A model generated the notes under the pieces. It was not told where the DNA came from. It saw only the letters and a list, made by a program, of their open reading frames with translations, and made no database searches. Positions 8,372 through 18,808 of a stretch of DNA of 64,000 nt are shown piece by piece. Within the stretch, counting starts at the first letter, position 1. The number at the start of each line of letters is the position of its first letter. The position numbers and the translations under genes are program-made. The DNA comes from Agrococcus sp. ProA11 (GTDB taxonomy: Bacteria; Actinomycetota; Actinomycetes; Actinomycetales; Microbacteriaceae): assembly GCF_039880525.1 (NCBI RefSeq), contig NZ_CP156989.1:186001-250000 (forward strand), read 5' to 3'.

Positions 8372-9334
8372 TCAGTTCCGCTGTTCCGCGTCGCTGTCCC
8401 GCGCGCGCTGCTGCAGATGCAGCAGGTACTCGTTGTACGCCTCCGTGTCTTCATCGGCGCGGCGCTGGTTCCGCCCCGCTTGCCTCGTGTCTTGGCGTCG
8501 CCAGCGTGCGAGCGTGACGATCAGCATCGCCAGCAATGGCAGCTCCCCGAACGTCCACGCCAGAATCCCAGCTATCCCCTGGTCACGAACCGGGTCAACA
8601 TCCCAGGATTCCGGCGTTGAGGTCGCGAAGTAGGGTACGACCGCAATGGACGAGAAGAGCATCACGAGCCCGAAGGCGGCATGCACCTGCATCTCGAGAA
8701 ACACGTCAAACATCCGGCTCGGATACGAGGGTCGGCGCGGGAGCAGATCCGACGACACTAGCGGCGCGGTGATCAGGATCCCCACGATGAGGAACACGAC
8801 TTCAAGGAGGACGTGGCCGTTCCGGGTTCGCAGAACCAAATCCGCGACGCCACCGGCGTAGAGCCCGAAGAACGACAGCAGCATCAACGGGATGACCAGC
8901 GCCGGATGCAGCGCGAATCGGGCCGCTCTCGAGCGCAGCCCACACAGTGCGACTCGGAGCACCGTGTTGCCAAGCCCACGATGCGGCATGGCGCGCAGGA
9001 GCAGGGTTCCCGGAGATCCGAGAGCGAGCAACGGGGCGATCACCACCATCAACGCGAGCTGCTGGAACATGAATATGGAAAACATCAGCTGGCCATAGGC
9101 GTCGACTCCTGCACCGGTGACCACCGCCATCAGCAGGCAGGCGAGCAGGAAGCAGGCGGTGCGCAACCACGGCCAACGCTGCCCGCGGCGCCGCAAACGC
9201 ACGACACCCGCCAGATACGCGATGGCGAGGATCACCGCGACCGCCGGCAGCACCGGCGCGGCCGGAGAGCCCGGGAGCAGGAACTGGTCGAAGCTTGGGG
9301 GCAACAGTGGACCGACGGTGTCGGAGCCGCTCAT
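8372..9334 (-). CDS. CtaG-like cytochrome c oxidase assembly membrane protein
   Basis: The 320-residue protein has about seven to nine membrane helices and matches the Caa3_CtaG family by the block MFQQLALMVVIAPLLALGSP (about 88-107), the following PHRGLG segment and the HAAFGLVMLF helix (about 218). Members help deliver copper to the CuA/CuB centres of cytochrome oxidase or act in copper tolerance in actinobacteria. The C-terminal tail is cytosolic and charged. It shares the segment with copC and faces the ISL3 remnant. The start ATG at 9334 is the only one before helix 1. Confidence 0.85.
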   Translation of the reverse strand: MSGSDTVGPLLPPSFDQFLLPGSPAAPVLPAVAVILAIAYLAGVVRLRRRGQRWPWLRTACFLLACLLMAVVTGAGVDAYGQLMFSIFMFQQLALMVVIAPLLALGSPGTLLLRAMPHRGLGNTVLRVALCGLRSRAARFALHPALVIPLMLLSFFGLYAGGVADLVLRTRNGHVLLEVVFLIVGILITAPLVSSDLLPRRPSYPSRMFDVFLEMQVHAAFGLVMLFSSIAVVPYFATSTPESWDVDPVRDQGIAGILAWTFGELPLLAMLIVTLARWRRQDTRQAGRNQRRADEDTEAYNEYLLHLQQRARDSDAEQRN

Positions 9335-9496
9335 CGCCGAAGCTCGCGATCCGGTGCGACGGCCCAGCGATCACACGCTGCTCGGCGCTGGTGCGGGATG
9401 GATCGTGGGCGGCTCACGACGCCCGCCACAACTGCGACATTGTTCCATCCCTGGTTCGATGGCCGCGCGTTGCCGCAGCACTCCCTCGGCGCACCC

Positions 9497-9940
9497 TCAC
9501 CAGCCCACCGATCGCCCGCTGTCATCGCTCTGCGGCAGTCGCGGCCGGTGCGGGCGCAGGTGGCGGTAGCAGCAGATGCGGGCGCCCCTGGGCCAAGACG
9601 TGGTTCTCCAGGTGAGCCAAGCGGCGAACATCGTGCCTGCGGCGGCGAGTACGGTGATGAACGGCGTCGCGCTGGCGCCGAGCGAGAATGCCGCGCCGGG
9701 GTTGTAGGCCAGTTGCATCGCGAGCATGTCGCCCAGCACCGGATGACGCTCGCCGATAGCGAGGGTCGCCTCTGCCCAGACCTTGCTGAGTTGATCGATC
9801 GCCATGGCGGCGAGCGCGGTGGCGTAGCCGAGCAGGGCCACCCTCCGCAGTCGAGGTCTCGTGTGTGGAGTGGCTTCGCTCCCCGCGACGACTGCCTGTG
9901 CCGCCGAGGGGCTTGGCGAGCTGCTGTCAGTCGTCGACAT
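9497..9940 (-). pseudogene. lspA: Truncated signal peptidase II (lspA) fragment
   Basis: Residues 30-118 read as a lipoprotein signal peptidase: RRVALLGYATALAAMAIDQLSK (helix 1) and LAYNPGAAFSLGASATPFITVLAAAG (N-P-G-A-A-F motif and helix 2). At about 9585 the family similarity stops and the frame runs on in an arginine-rich tail, RICCYRHLRPHRPRLPQ. The two catalytic aspartate motifs (GNxxDR and FNxAD) of the C-terminal half are absent, so no activity is expected. lspA genes are frequent in metal-resistance cassettes such as pbrABC. The ATG at 9940 shares one base with the stop of the small gene before it. Confidence 0.75.
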
Positions 9941-10095
9941 CAGGCCAGTACCTCGAAGAGGCGCGCTCTTCAGCCTCGATGCGGTCGTACTCGCGGCGGG
10001 CGGTGCGGTCGCCGCGGATGATCATGCGCAGCACCATCCAGAAGATGAGCCCGAGCACGATCGTCGGGATGAGCGAGAAGCTCCGTTCTCCCACC
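9940..10095 (-). CDS. Small single-helix membrane protein, probably 5'-truncated
   Basis: A 51-codon frame reads VGERS, then the membrane helix FSLIPTIVLGLIFWMVLRMI, then a charged tail GDRTARREYDRIEAEERA. This is the pattern of small actinobacterial membrane proteins of unknown function that sit beside lspA-type genes. Its stop shares a base with the lspA ATG (TGATG), which supports real translation coupling. Only GTG (10095) or TTG starts are available and an in-frame stop lies just upstream, so the original N-terminus may be lost. Confidence 0.45.
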
Positions 10096-10186
10096 AACTC
10101 TCAGGCATGCGCCAAGCGTACCGGCCGCCGTCGCGTCGGTATCAAGCAGCTGGCCGCTGCTCATATCTCGAGCATGCGTTACGGCA

Positions 10187-10251
10187 CGAAATTGAGAACG
10201 CTGCGCCACGACGGCGCCACGAAATTGAGAATGCGACATCGAAATTGAGAA
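10187..10251. repeat. Three direct copies of CGAAATTGAGAA
   Basis: The 12-mer CGAAATTGAGAA occurs at 10187-10198, 10220-10231 and 10240-10251, twice preceded by GGC(G/C)A-like bases. Read on the other strand it is TTCTCAATTTCG. Sets of this kind form the subterminal transposase binding sites of IS21-family elements. No istA/istB gene is present here, so this may be a leftover IS end next to the decayed lspA. The IS21 link is an inference. Confidence 0.5.
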
Positions 10252-10310
10252 GCTACAACTCGCCGCGAGCCGAGGTGCATCCCATCTACCCATTCGCGCT
10301 GAATGGGAGT

Positions 10311-10337
10311 AAACTTGAGTCAACACCACTCAAGTTT
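10311..10337. promoter_or_regulatory. HAIR operator (HspR binding site) before clpB
   Basis: The dyad CTTGAGT-N7-ACTCAAG (10314-10320 and 10328-10334) matches the HAIR consensus exactly, and the symmetry extends to ten-base arms (10311-10320 and 10328-10337). HspR represses chaperone genes such as dnaK and clpB through this site in actinobacteria. It lies 50 bases before the clpB ATG. Confidence 0.93.
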
Positions 10338-10387
10338 GAGAGCAGCGGTCGGCCGGGGGAGGCCAGGCCGCAGATCAGGGGGAACCA

Positions 10388-12622
<2,235 letters not shown>

Positions 12623-12648
12623 GCCGCGCCACCTCGTAGGCTGGAGGG

Positions 12649-14115
12649 ATGTCGGCGCTGCCGAACGCGAAGACGACGGCAGGTGCGTGGGCACCACGGG
12701 GGGGTCCATTGATTGCGCTGCCCCCATTGACGCCCGGCCCGCACCGCGCCCGGCTCGGCGTCATCTCGATCGTCGCCTGCTTCGGCGGCCTGCTGTTCGG
12801 CTACGACACGGGCGTCATCAACGGCGCGCTCCGGCCACTGAGCGCCGAGCTCGGCCTCGAGGCGTTCACCGAGGGCATCGTCACGAGCTCGCTCGTGTTC
12901 GCCGCCGCGATCGGCGCGCTCATCGCCGGCCGGCTGTCGGATGCGTTCGGTCGCCGCACGATGCTCATCGCCCTGGCCGTGCTCTTCTTCGTGGGCACCG
13001 TCGTGCTGGTGGCAGCGCCCGGCTTCGCCGTGCTGGTGCTCGGCCGCGTGCTGCTCGGCCTGGCTGTCGGGGGCGCCTCGACCGTCGTGCCCGTCTACCT
13101 GGCCGAGATGGCGCCGTACGAGATCCGCGGCTCGATCTCCGGCCGCAACGAGGTCGCGATCGTGATCGGGCAGCTCGCGGCCTTCATCGTCAACGCCCTG
13201 ATCGGCATCACCCTCGGCCACCTCGACGGCGTCTGGCGCATCATGTTCGCCGTTTGCGCCCTGCCCGCGATCGCGCTGTTCGCGGGCATGCTCCGCATGC
13301 CGGAGTCGCCGCGCTGGCTCGCGCGACGGGGCAGGCGCGACGAGGCGCTCGCCGTGCTGCGCACCGTGCGATCGGAGGATCGGGCCGTGGCCGAGCTCGA
13401 GCAGATCGCGCTCGTCGCCGACGGCGATGGCCTCGCGAAGGCCGGGCTCCTCGATGTGCTGCGCAGCCGCGGCCCGCGGCGCATCCTGCTGGTCGGCATC
13501 GGCATCGGCGTCGCCCAGCAGCTCTCGGGCATCAACTCGATCATGTACTACGGGCAGACGGTGCTGGTGGAGTCGGGCTTCTCCGAGCAGGCCGCGCTCG
13601 TGGCCAACATCGCCCCGGGCGTCATCGGTGTCATCGGCGGCTTCATCGCGCTCTGGATGATGGACAGGGTCGACCGCCGCACGACGTTCCTGCTCGGGTT
13701 CGGGCTCACCACCGTCTTCCACCTGCTGATCGGCATCGCATCCGTGCTGCTCGAGCCGGGCAACCCCATCCGGCCGTTCGTGATCCTCGTGCTCGTCGTC
13801 GCGTTCGTGGGCTCGATCCAGACGTTCCTCAACGTCGCGACCTGGGTCTACCTGTCGGAGATCTTCCCGCTGCGCATGCGCGGGCTCGGCATCGGCATCG
13901 CGGCGTCGGCCAACTGGGTCATAAACGGCACGCTGGCGCTCTGGTTCCCCACGCTTGTCGAGGCGACCGGCATCACCGGCACCTTCTTCCTCTTCGCGGC
14001 CGTCGGCGCGCTCGCGGTGCTGTTCGTCGCGACGCAGGTGCCGGAGACGCGCGGTCGCACGCTCGAGGGGCTCGAGGCCGACATCACCTCCGGCAGCGCG
14101 TACGCGCGGCAGTGA
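12649..14115 (+). CDS. Sugar porter family MFS transporter
   Basis: This 488-residue, twelve-helix protein carries the sugar porter signatures: GLLFGYDTGVINGAL in helix 1, GRLSDAFGRR in the 2-3 loop, PESPRWLARRG before the central loop, AQQLSGINSIMYYG in helix 7 and PETRGRTLE after helix 12. Members move hexoses or polyols by proton symport across the cytoplasmic membrane; the substrate is not visible. It begins 26 bases after the clpB stop with a GGAGGG site, but a shared transcript with clpB is not certain. It ends 58 bases before map. Confidence 0.92.
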   Translation: MSALPNAKTTAGAWAPRGGPLIALPPLTPGPHRARLGVISIVACFGGLLFGYDTGVINGALRPLSAELGLEAFTEGIVTSSLVFAAAIGALIAGRLSDAFGRRTMLIALAVLFFVGTVVLVAAPGFAVLVLGRVLLGLAVGGASTVVPVYLAEMAPYEIRGSISGRNEVAIVIGQLAAFIVNALIGITLGHLDGVWRIMFAVCALPAIALFAGMLRMPESPRWLARRGRRDEALAVLRTVRSEDRAVAELEQIALVADGDGLAKAGLLDVLRSRGPRRILLVGIGIGVAQQLSGINSIMYYGQTVLVESGFSEQAALVANIAPGVIGVIGGFIALWMMDRVDRRTTFLLGFGLTTVFHLLIGIASVLLEPGNPIRPFVILVLVVAFVGSIQTFLNVATWVYLSEIFPLRMRGLGIGIAASANWVINGTLALWFPTLVEATGITGTFFLFAAVGALAVLFVATQVPETRGRTLEGLEADITSGSAYARQ

Positions 14116-14173
14116 CCGCGCGCGGCCGGCCGTCGGGCATCGGCCACCGGCCGGCGACTGCCAGGATGGAAGC

Positions 14174-14956
14174 ATGATCGAGATCCTGAGCCCGACAGAA
14201 GTCGAGCGCGGCAAGCGGACGGGTGCGCTCGTCGGCGACATCCTGCATGGCCTCAAGGCGCGCGCGAAGGCAGGCACGAACCTGCTCGAGATCGACCGCT
14301 GGGCGAAGGCGATGATCGAGGCCGCGGGCGCGCAGTCCTGCTACGTCGACTACGCGCCGTCCTTCGGCCGCGGCCCCTTCGGGCACTACATCTGCACCGG
14401 CGTGAACGACGCGGTGCTGCACGGCAAGCCCCACGACTACCGGCTCGCCGACGGCGACCTGCTGACGCTCGACCTCGCGGTGCTGCTCGACGGCGTGGCG
14501 GCGGATGCCGCGATCAGCTTCGTCATCGGCGGCACGGGCGACGACGAGAGCCGTGCGCTGATCGAGGTGACCGAGCGCGCGCTGGCCGCCGGCATCGCGG
14601 CGGCTGCGCCGGGCGCCCGCACCGGCGACATCTCGCACGCGATCGGCACGGTGCTGCGCGAGGCCGGCTATGCGATCAACACCGACTTCGGCGGCCACGG
14701 CATCGGCACCACGATGCACCAGGATCCGCACATCCCGAACGACGGCCGCCCCGGCCGCGGCTTCCCGCTGCGCCCCGGCATGATGCTCGCGGTGGAGCCG
14801 TGGGTGATGGCCGACACCGACGTGCTGGTGACGGATGCCGACGGCTGGACGCTGCGCAGCAAGACCGGGTGCCGCACGGCGCACTCCGAGCACACCATCG
14901 CGATCACGGCCGATGGCGCAGAGATCCTGACGCTGCCGAAGACGCAGCGCGACTGA
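14174..14956 (+). CDS. map: Type I methionine aminopeptidase
   Basis: The 260-residue product is a type I MetAP that removes N-terminal methionine from new proteins. The five metal ligands can be placed: Asp in LTLDLAV, Asp in AADAAISF, His in GGHGIGTTMH, Glu in AVEPWVM and Glu in AHSEHTIAI. The substrate-side motif YICTGVNDAVLHGKP is typical. The ATG at 14174 follows an AGGATGGAAG site; a longer frame to the left overlaps the sugar porter and is rejected. It is a stand-alone copy away from the ribosomal operon, so a second map gene elsewhere in the genome is likely. Confidence 0.95.
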   Translation: MIEILSPTEVERGKRTGALVGDILHGLKARAKAGTNLLEIDRWAKAMIEAAGAQSCYVDYAPSFGRGPFGHYICTGVNDAVLHGKPHDYRLADGDLLTLDLAVLLDGVAADAAISFVIGGTGDDESRALIEVTERALAAGIAAAAPGARTGDISHAIGTVLREAGYAINTDFGGHGIGTTMHQDPHIPNDGRPGRGFPLRPGMMLAVEPWVMADTDVLVTDADGWTLRSKTGCRTAHSEHTIAITADGAEILTLPKTQRD

Positions 14957-15394
14957 TCAGACGGATTCGGCGCCGAGATTGATGATGGCGTTGGGCGAGT
15001 TCGATTGGTGCACGCCCGCGAGCGATGGGCCGTCGTCGACGAGCTGCCGATAGCCGAGCCAGCCGAGCACGATGCCGACCGGCAGGAGCGCGATCAGGCC
15101 GATCACGAGCACGAGCTCGAGCACGGAGCCGCTCGTGCCCATGAAGTAGTACGCGGCGGGGTCGACGCCGCTGTCGCGCGCAGCGTCGAACGCCGGGAAC
15201 ACCCGGGCGCCGAGCGCGATCAGCGCGGCGGCCGTCAGGCCGAGGCCGACGACCAGCATGGCGATGCCGACGCTGGTGCGTCGCTTGGTGCCCCAGCCGG
15301 TGGCGCGGCCCGCCACCATCGGCGCCGCCTCGGGCGCGGTGCGGTGCCTGATCGGCGTGTGCTGCCGCCCGCTGCGCTGCTGCTCGGTATCCAT
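14957..15394 (-). CDS. Hypothetical two-helix membrane protein
   Basis: A 145-residue protein with a basic, hydrophilic head (MDTEQQRSGRQHTPIRHR), helix 1 (GIAMLVVGLGLTAAALIALG), an extracellular loop FDAARDSGVDPAAYYFMG, and helix 2 (LELVLVIGLIALLPVGIVLG), ending in a short tail. I do not recognise the family. The ATG at 15394 is preceded by GAGGGGG; an earlier in-frame start at 15454 would overlap the P450 gene. It lies directly downstream of the P450 on the same strand with a 44-base gap and may share its transcript. It touches the map stop (convergent, no gap). Confidence 0.65.
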   Translation of the reverse strand: MDTEQQRSGRQHTPIRHRTAPEAAPMVAGRATGWGTKRRTSVGIAMLVVGLGLTAAALIALGARVFPAFDAARDSGVDPAAYYFMGTSGSVLELVLVIGLIALLPVGIVLGWLGYRQLVDDGPSLAGVHQSNSPNAIINLGAESV

Positions 15395-15438
15395 GGCGAC
15401 CCCCTCGTCGTGCTCCGACCGTACGCGATGGCGCGGCT

Positions 15439-16767
15439 TCAGTGGAAGGGACACCGCGGGGCAGCGGCGGGCGCGGATGCGGCACGCACGAGGCCGCCGG
15501 ACGCGGGCTTGGTCGGCAGGCGGCGCCGGTTCACCGCCAGGCCGTCGCCGAGGATCGTCACGCGCGGATCGCTCAGAGCCGCGATGGCGGCGGCGAGGCC
15601 GGCGATGGCGACCTTCTCGCCCGGGCAGCGGTGGCCGCTGGTCGGGTCGCCGCCGCCGTGCGGGATGAAGGCCGCGATCGACTCCCAGTCATCGCGACCG
15701 ACGAAGCGCTCGGGCTCGAACTCGTGTGCGCGCTCCCACGACTCGACGTCGGTGTTCGTGCCGAGGATGTCGAGCAGCACGCGATCGCCGGCCTGCACGC
15801 GCTCCCCGTCCAGCTCGATGTCGACGGTCGCCTGCGCGGGCAGCATCGGCACGAACGGCGCGGTGCGCCGCAGCTCCTGCGCGAAGGCCGTCGCGAGCGG
15901 CCCCTCGACGAGGGAGCGCCGCTCGGCGGTCTCCGCGGCGATGCGTTCGCGCCACTCCGGCCGGTCGTGCAGGTGCTTGGCGGCGAAGGCGACGAAGCGT
16001 GCGACCGCGATGGTCGGCCGCAGGACGTTCTGCAGCTCGACGCCTGCGAGCTTCGGCTCGAGCAGCGCTCCGCCGGGATCCCGATGCCACGCCCAGGCAT
16101 GCAGGGCGGTGCCCTCGGCGGCCTCGAGCGTGCCGGCCCGCACGGCTTCGATCAGCGCCTTCGCATGCCGGTCGCTCCAGAGCCGGTTGAGGCCCGCGAG
16201 CAGGAACTCGGGCGAGTAGGGCACCCCGAACCCATCGACGATCTGCGCCTCTCGAGCGGCCCAGCGCGTCTTGGCGTCTGCCGTGCCTGGCAGCCCTGCC
16301 CAGCGCATGATCGCGCGGCCGAGCGCCCCGACGGCCGCGTCGTAGGCGGAGCGCTCGCCTCCGGCGACCCAGGCGTCGAGCTCCGCCTGCCACTCGCGCT
16401 CCAGGTGGGGCAGCAGCCGTGCCACCTGCTCGTCCTCGTAGGCGAGGTCGAGGAAGGTGGCCTTGCGATGGCGGTGCGCTGCCCCGTCCAGCGAGTGCAC
16501 CGATCCGTGGCCGAAGAGCGTCTCCTGGACGAACGCGGGCATCGCGCCGTGGCGACGCATGCGGCCCTCGTCGTAGAAGAGCTCGACGCCCTCGGCGCCT
16601 CGCACCAGCAGCGAATCCCTGCCCAGCAGCCGCAGCGGCACGGCGCGGGCGCTCGCGCTGTGGGCGCGGCGCCAGACGTGGCGACCGAAGCCGTATCCCT
16701 TCGCGAGGAAGGCGAGCGTGTCGTCGCGCAGCGGTGCGTGGCCGTCAGAGGTCGAAGCGGTCGCCAT
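15439..16767 (-). CDS. CYP152-family cytochrome P450 (fatty acid peroxygenase/decarboxylase type)
   Basis: The 442-residue protein has the heme-ligand loop GGGDPTSGHRCPGE with Cys381, and R250-P251 in LQNVLRPTIAVARF. The Arg-Pro pair replaces the usual acid-alcohol pair of P450 monooxygenases and marks the H2O2-using CYP152 family, where Arg holds the fatty acid carboxylate. At the position of Gln85 in P450-BSbeta the sequence has His91 (LFGHGSVHSLDG), as in the alkene-forming OleT. The expected substrates are long-chain fatty acids, giving hydroxy acids or terminal alkenes. The start ATG at 16767 fits the family length. No redox partner is nearby, as expected for a peroxygenase. Confidence 0.9.
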   Translation of the reverse strand: MATASTSDGHAPLRDDTLAFLAKGYGFGRHVWRRAHSASARAVPLRLLGRDSLLVRGAEGVELFYDEGRMRRHGAMPAFVQETLFGHGSVHSLDGAAHRHRKATFLDLAYEDEQVARLLPHLEREWQAELDAWVAGGERSAYDAAVGALGRAIMRWAGLPGTADAKTRWAAREAQIVDGFGVPYSPEFLLAGLNRLWSDRHAKALIEAVRAGTLEAAEGTALHAWAWHRDPGGALLEPKLAGVELQNVLRPTIAVARFVAFAAKHLHDRPEWRERIAAETAERRSLVEGPLATAFAQELRRTAPFVPMLPAQATVDIELDGERVQAGDRVLLDILGTNTDVESWERAHEFEPERFVGRDDWESIAAFIPHGGGDPTSGHRCPGEKVAIAGLAAAIAALSDPRVTILGDGLAVNRRRLPTKPASGGLVRAASAPAAAPRCPFH

Positions 16768-17098
16768 GGGTTCGTCCTTCCGTCGCGGCCGACGCTAGCG
16801 GACGCGCCCTGACCGGTCGCCGAGCGAGGAGCGGTCTCGAGCGCGACCGCTCGGCGATGTCAGACCCCACCTGCTATGGTGGGATCACTGCGCGAGCAGG
16901 GCATCGCTGCCGGCTCGCCTGCGTCGTTGAACGCTCCTCTCTCCGTCCGGGTTCTCCGGACGTCGATGAACTTCCACGGCGAACGATCGCGGCCTCCGCC
17001 GCGCTCGCCGAATTGCGTCGACGCATCCACCCAAGAAGAACGCCTGCACCTGCGTGCAGACGGCAGGGTGCGCGCGCATGCTCACAGAAAGAGCAACC

Positions 17099-18739
17099 TT
17101 GACTGACACCATCACGACCCCCGTGGTCGCCACGACCTTCGCCGAGCTGGGCGTGCCCGCCAGGCTCGTCACCGCACTGCAGTCGATGGACCGCGAGCAC
17201 CCGTTCCCGATCCAGGCCGACACGCTGCCCGACACGCTCGCAGGCCGCGATGTGCTCGGCCGCGGCAAGACCGGCTCGGGCAAGACGCTCGCGTTCTCCA
17301 TCCCGCTGATCGCCCGCCTCTCCGGCGACCTCGCCGGCGGCGGCCGCCGCAAGGGCCTGCCGCTCGGCCTGGTGCTCGCACCGACGCGTGAGCTGGCAAC
17401 CCAGATCGCCACCGAGATGGCGCCGCTCGCGAAGGCCGCCGGCCTGACCGTCACCACCATCTTCGGCGGCGTCTCGCAGCGCCCGCAGGAGACCGCGCTG
17501 CGCAACGGCGTCGACATCATCGTCGCCTGCCCGGGCCGCCTCGAGGACCTCATGAAGCAGGGCGTCGCCTCGCTGCAGGCGATCGAGATGACCGTCATCG
17601 ACGAGGCCGACCACATGGCCGACCTCGGCTTCCTGCCGGTCGTCACGAAGATCCTCGACAAGACCCCGCAGTCGGGCCAGCGCCTGCTGTTCTCGGCCAC
17701 GCTCGATAACGGTGTGGACAAGCTCGTCAAGCGCTTCCTCACCAACGAGATCATGCACTCCGTCGACGAGGCCAACTCGCCGGTCGCCGCGATGACGCAC
17801 CACGTCTTCGAGGTCGCCCCCGACGACAAGAACCTGCTCGTGCGCCGGCTTGCGTCGGGCGAGGGTCGCCGCATCCTCTTCACCCGCACGAAGCACCAGG
17901 CGAAGAAGCTCGCGAAGACCCTGACCGCATCCGGCATCCCCGCCGTCGACCTGCACGGCAACCTGTCGCAGAACGCTCGCGACCGCAACCTGGCGCAGTT
18001 CTCCGACGGCACCGTGCGCGTGCTGGTGGCGACGGATGTCGCTGCCCGCGGCGTCCACGTCGACAACGTCGAGCTCGTCGTGCACGTCGACCCGCCCATG
18101 GAGCACAAGGCCTACCTGCACCGCTCGGGCCGCACGGCTCGCGCCGGCTCGCAGGGCGACGTCGCCACGGTCATGCTGCCCGCGCAGCGCCGCGACACCA
18201 TGACGCTGCTGCGCAAGGCTGACATCAAGGTGCAGCCGCAGATCGTCACCGCCTCCTCGGATGCGGTCGACACGCTCGTCGGGCCGTACGCGCCCCACGT
18301 GGCACCGGCCCCCGGTGGCCCCGGCTCGGGCAACGAGCTGCCGCAGCAGCGCGGCGGCGGCTCCTCACAGGGCGCCAACGCGCGCCGCAAGCGTGCCTCG
18401 CGCGACGGTGTCGCCGGCTCGGGTGCGCACGGCGCCGACGGTGGCGCGGCTCGTGCCGACCGTCCCCGTCGCGACCGCTCGGGTCGCCCGGACACGGGCG
18501 GCGGCGCAGCTGGTAGCCGCGGTGGCCAGGGAGCACAGGGCGGCCGCCAGGGCCAGCCCGCACGTGGCCAGCGCAGCGGCCAGCCCGCTCGCGGCGGTCG
18601 CGGTGCGGCTCCCCGCGGCGGCTCGGCTGTCGCTTGGTCGTCGACCGGCGGCGGCTCGCTGCAGGGTGGCGACTCGGGCGGTCGCTCCGGTGGCCGCTCG
18701 GGCGGCGAGCGCCGCGCCCCGCGTCGTGCGCAGGGCTGA
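17099..18739 (+). CDS. DEAD-box RNA helicase with Gly/Arg-rich tail
   Basis: The product (546 residues from a TTG start) has the two-domain DEAD-box core: Q-motif FPIQADTLP, motif I GKTGSGKT, motif Ia APTRELATQ, DEAD in VIDEADHMAD, SAT, and motif VI HRSGRTARAG. Residues after about 420 form an RGG/QG-rich tail (GRGAAPRGG and similar) that would bind RNA. Such helicases act in ribosome assembly or mRNA decay, often in the cold. The TTG at 17099 is preceded by AGAAAGAG; an ATG at 17078 in frame is the alternative. A 330-base leader without genes lies upstream. A strong terminator follows the stop. Confidence 0.88.
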   Translation: MTDTITTPVVATTFAELGVPARLVTALQSMDREHPFPIQADTLPDTLAGRDVLGRGKTGSGKTLAFSIPLIARLSGDLAGGGRRKGLPLGLVLAPTRELATQIATEMAPLAKAAGLTVTTIFGGVSQRPQETALRNGVDIIVACPGRLEDLMKQGVASLQAIEMTVIDEADHMADLGFLPVVTKILDKTPQSGQRLLFSATLDNGVDKLVKRFLTNEIMHSVDEANSPVAAMTHHVFEVAPDDKNLLVRRLASGEGRRILFTRTKHQAKKLAKTLTASGIPAVDLHGNLSQNARDRNLAQFSDGTVRVLVATDVAARGVHVDNVELVVHVDPPMEHKAYLHRSGRTARAGSQGDVATVMLPAQRRDTMTLLRKADIKVQPQIVTASSDAVDTLVGPYAPHVAPAPGGPGSGNELPQQRGGGSSQGANARRKRASRDGVAGSGAHGADGGAARADRPRRDRSGRPDTGGGAAGSRGGQGAQGGRQGQPARGQRSGQPARGGRGAAPRGGSAVAWSSTGGGSLQGGDSGGRSGGRSGGERRAPRRAQG

Positions 18740-18768
18740 CCCCTTCGCGGCCTGAGCCCGCTCGCATC

Positions 18769-18799
18769 GAAGCGCCCCTTCCACGCGGAGGGGCGCTTC
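18769..18799 (+). terminator. Hairpin terminator after the helicase gene
   Basis: GAAGCGCCCCT (18769-18779) and AGGGGCGCTTC (18789-18799) form a perfect 11-pair stem with a nine-base loop, 30 bases after the helicase stop. No long T-run follows, which is usual in this GC range. Confidence 0.75.
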
Positions 18800-18808
18800 T
18801 GCGTCCCC

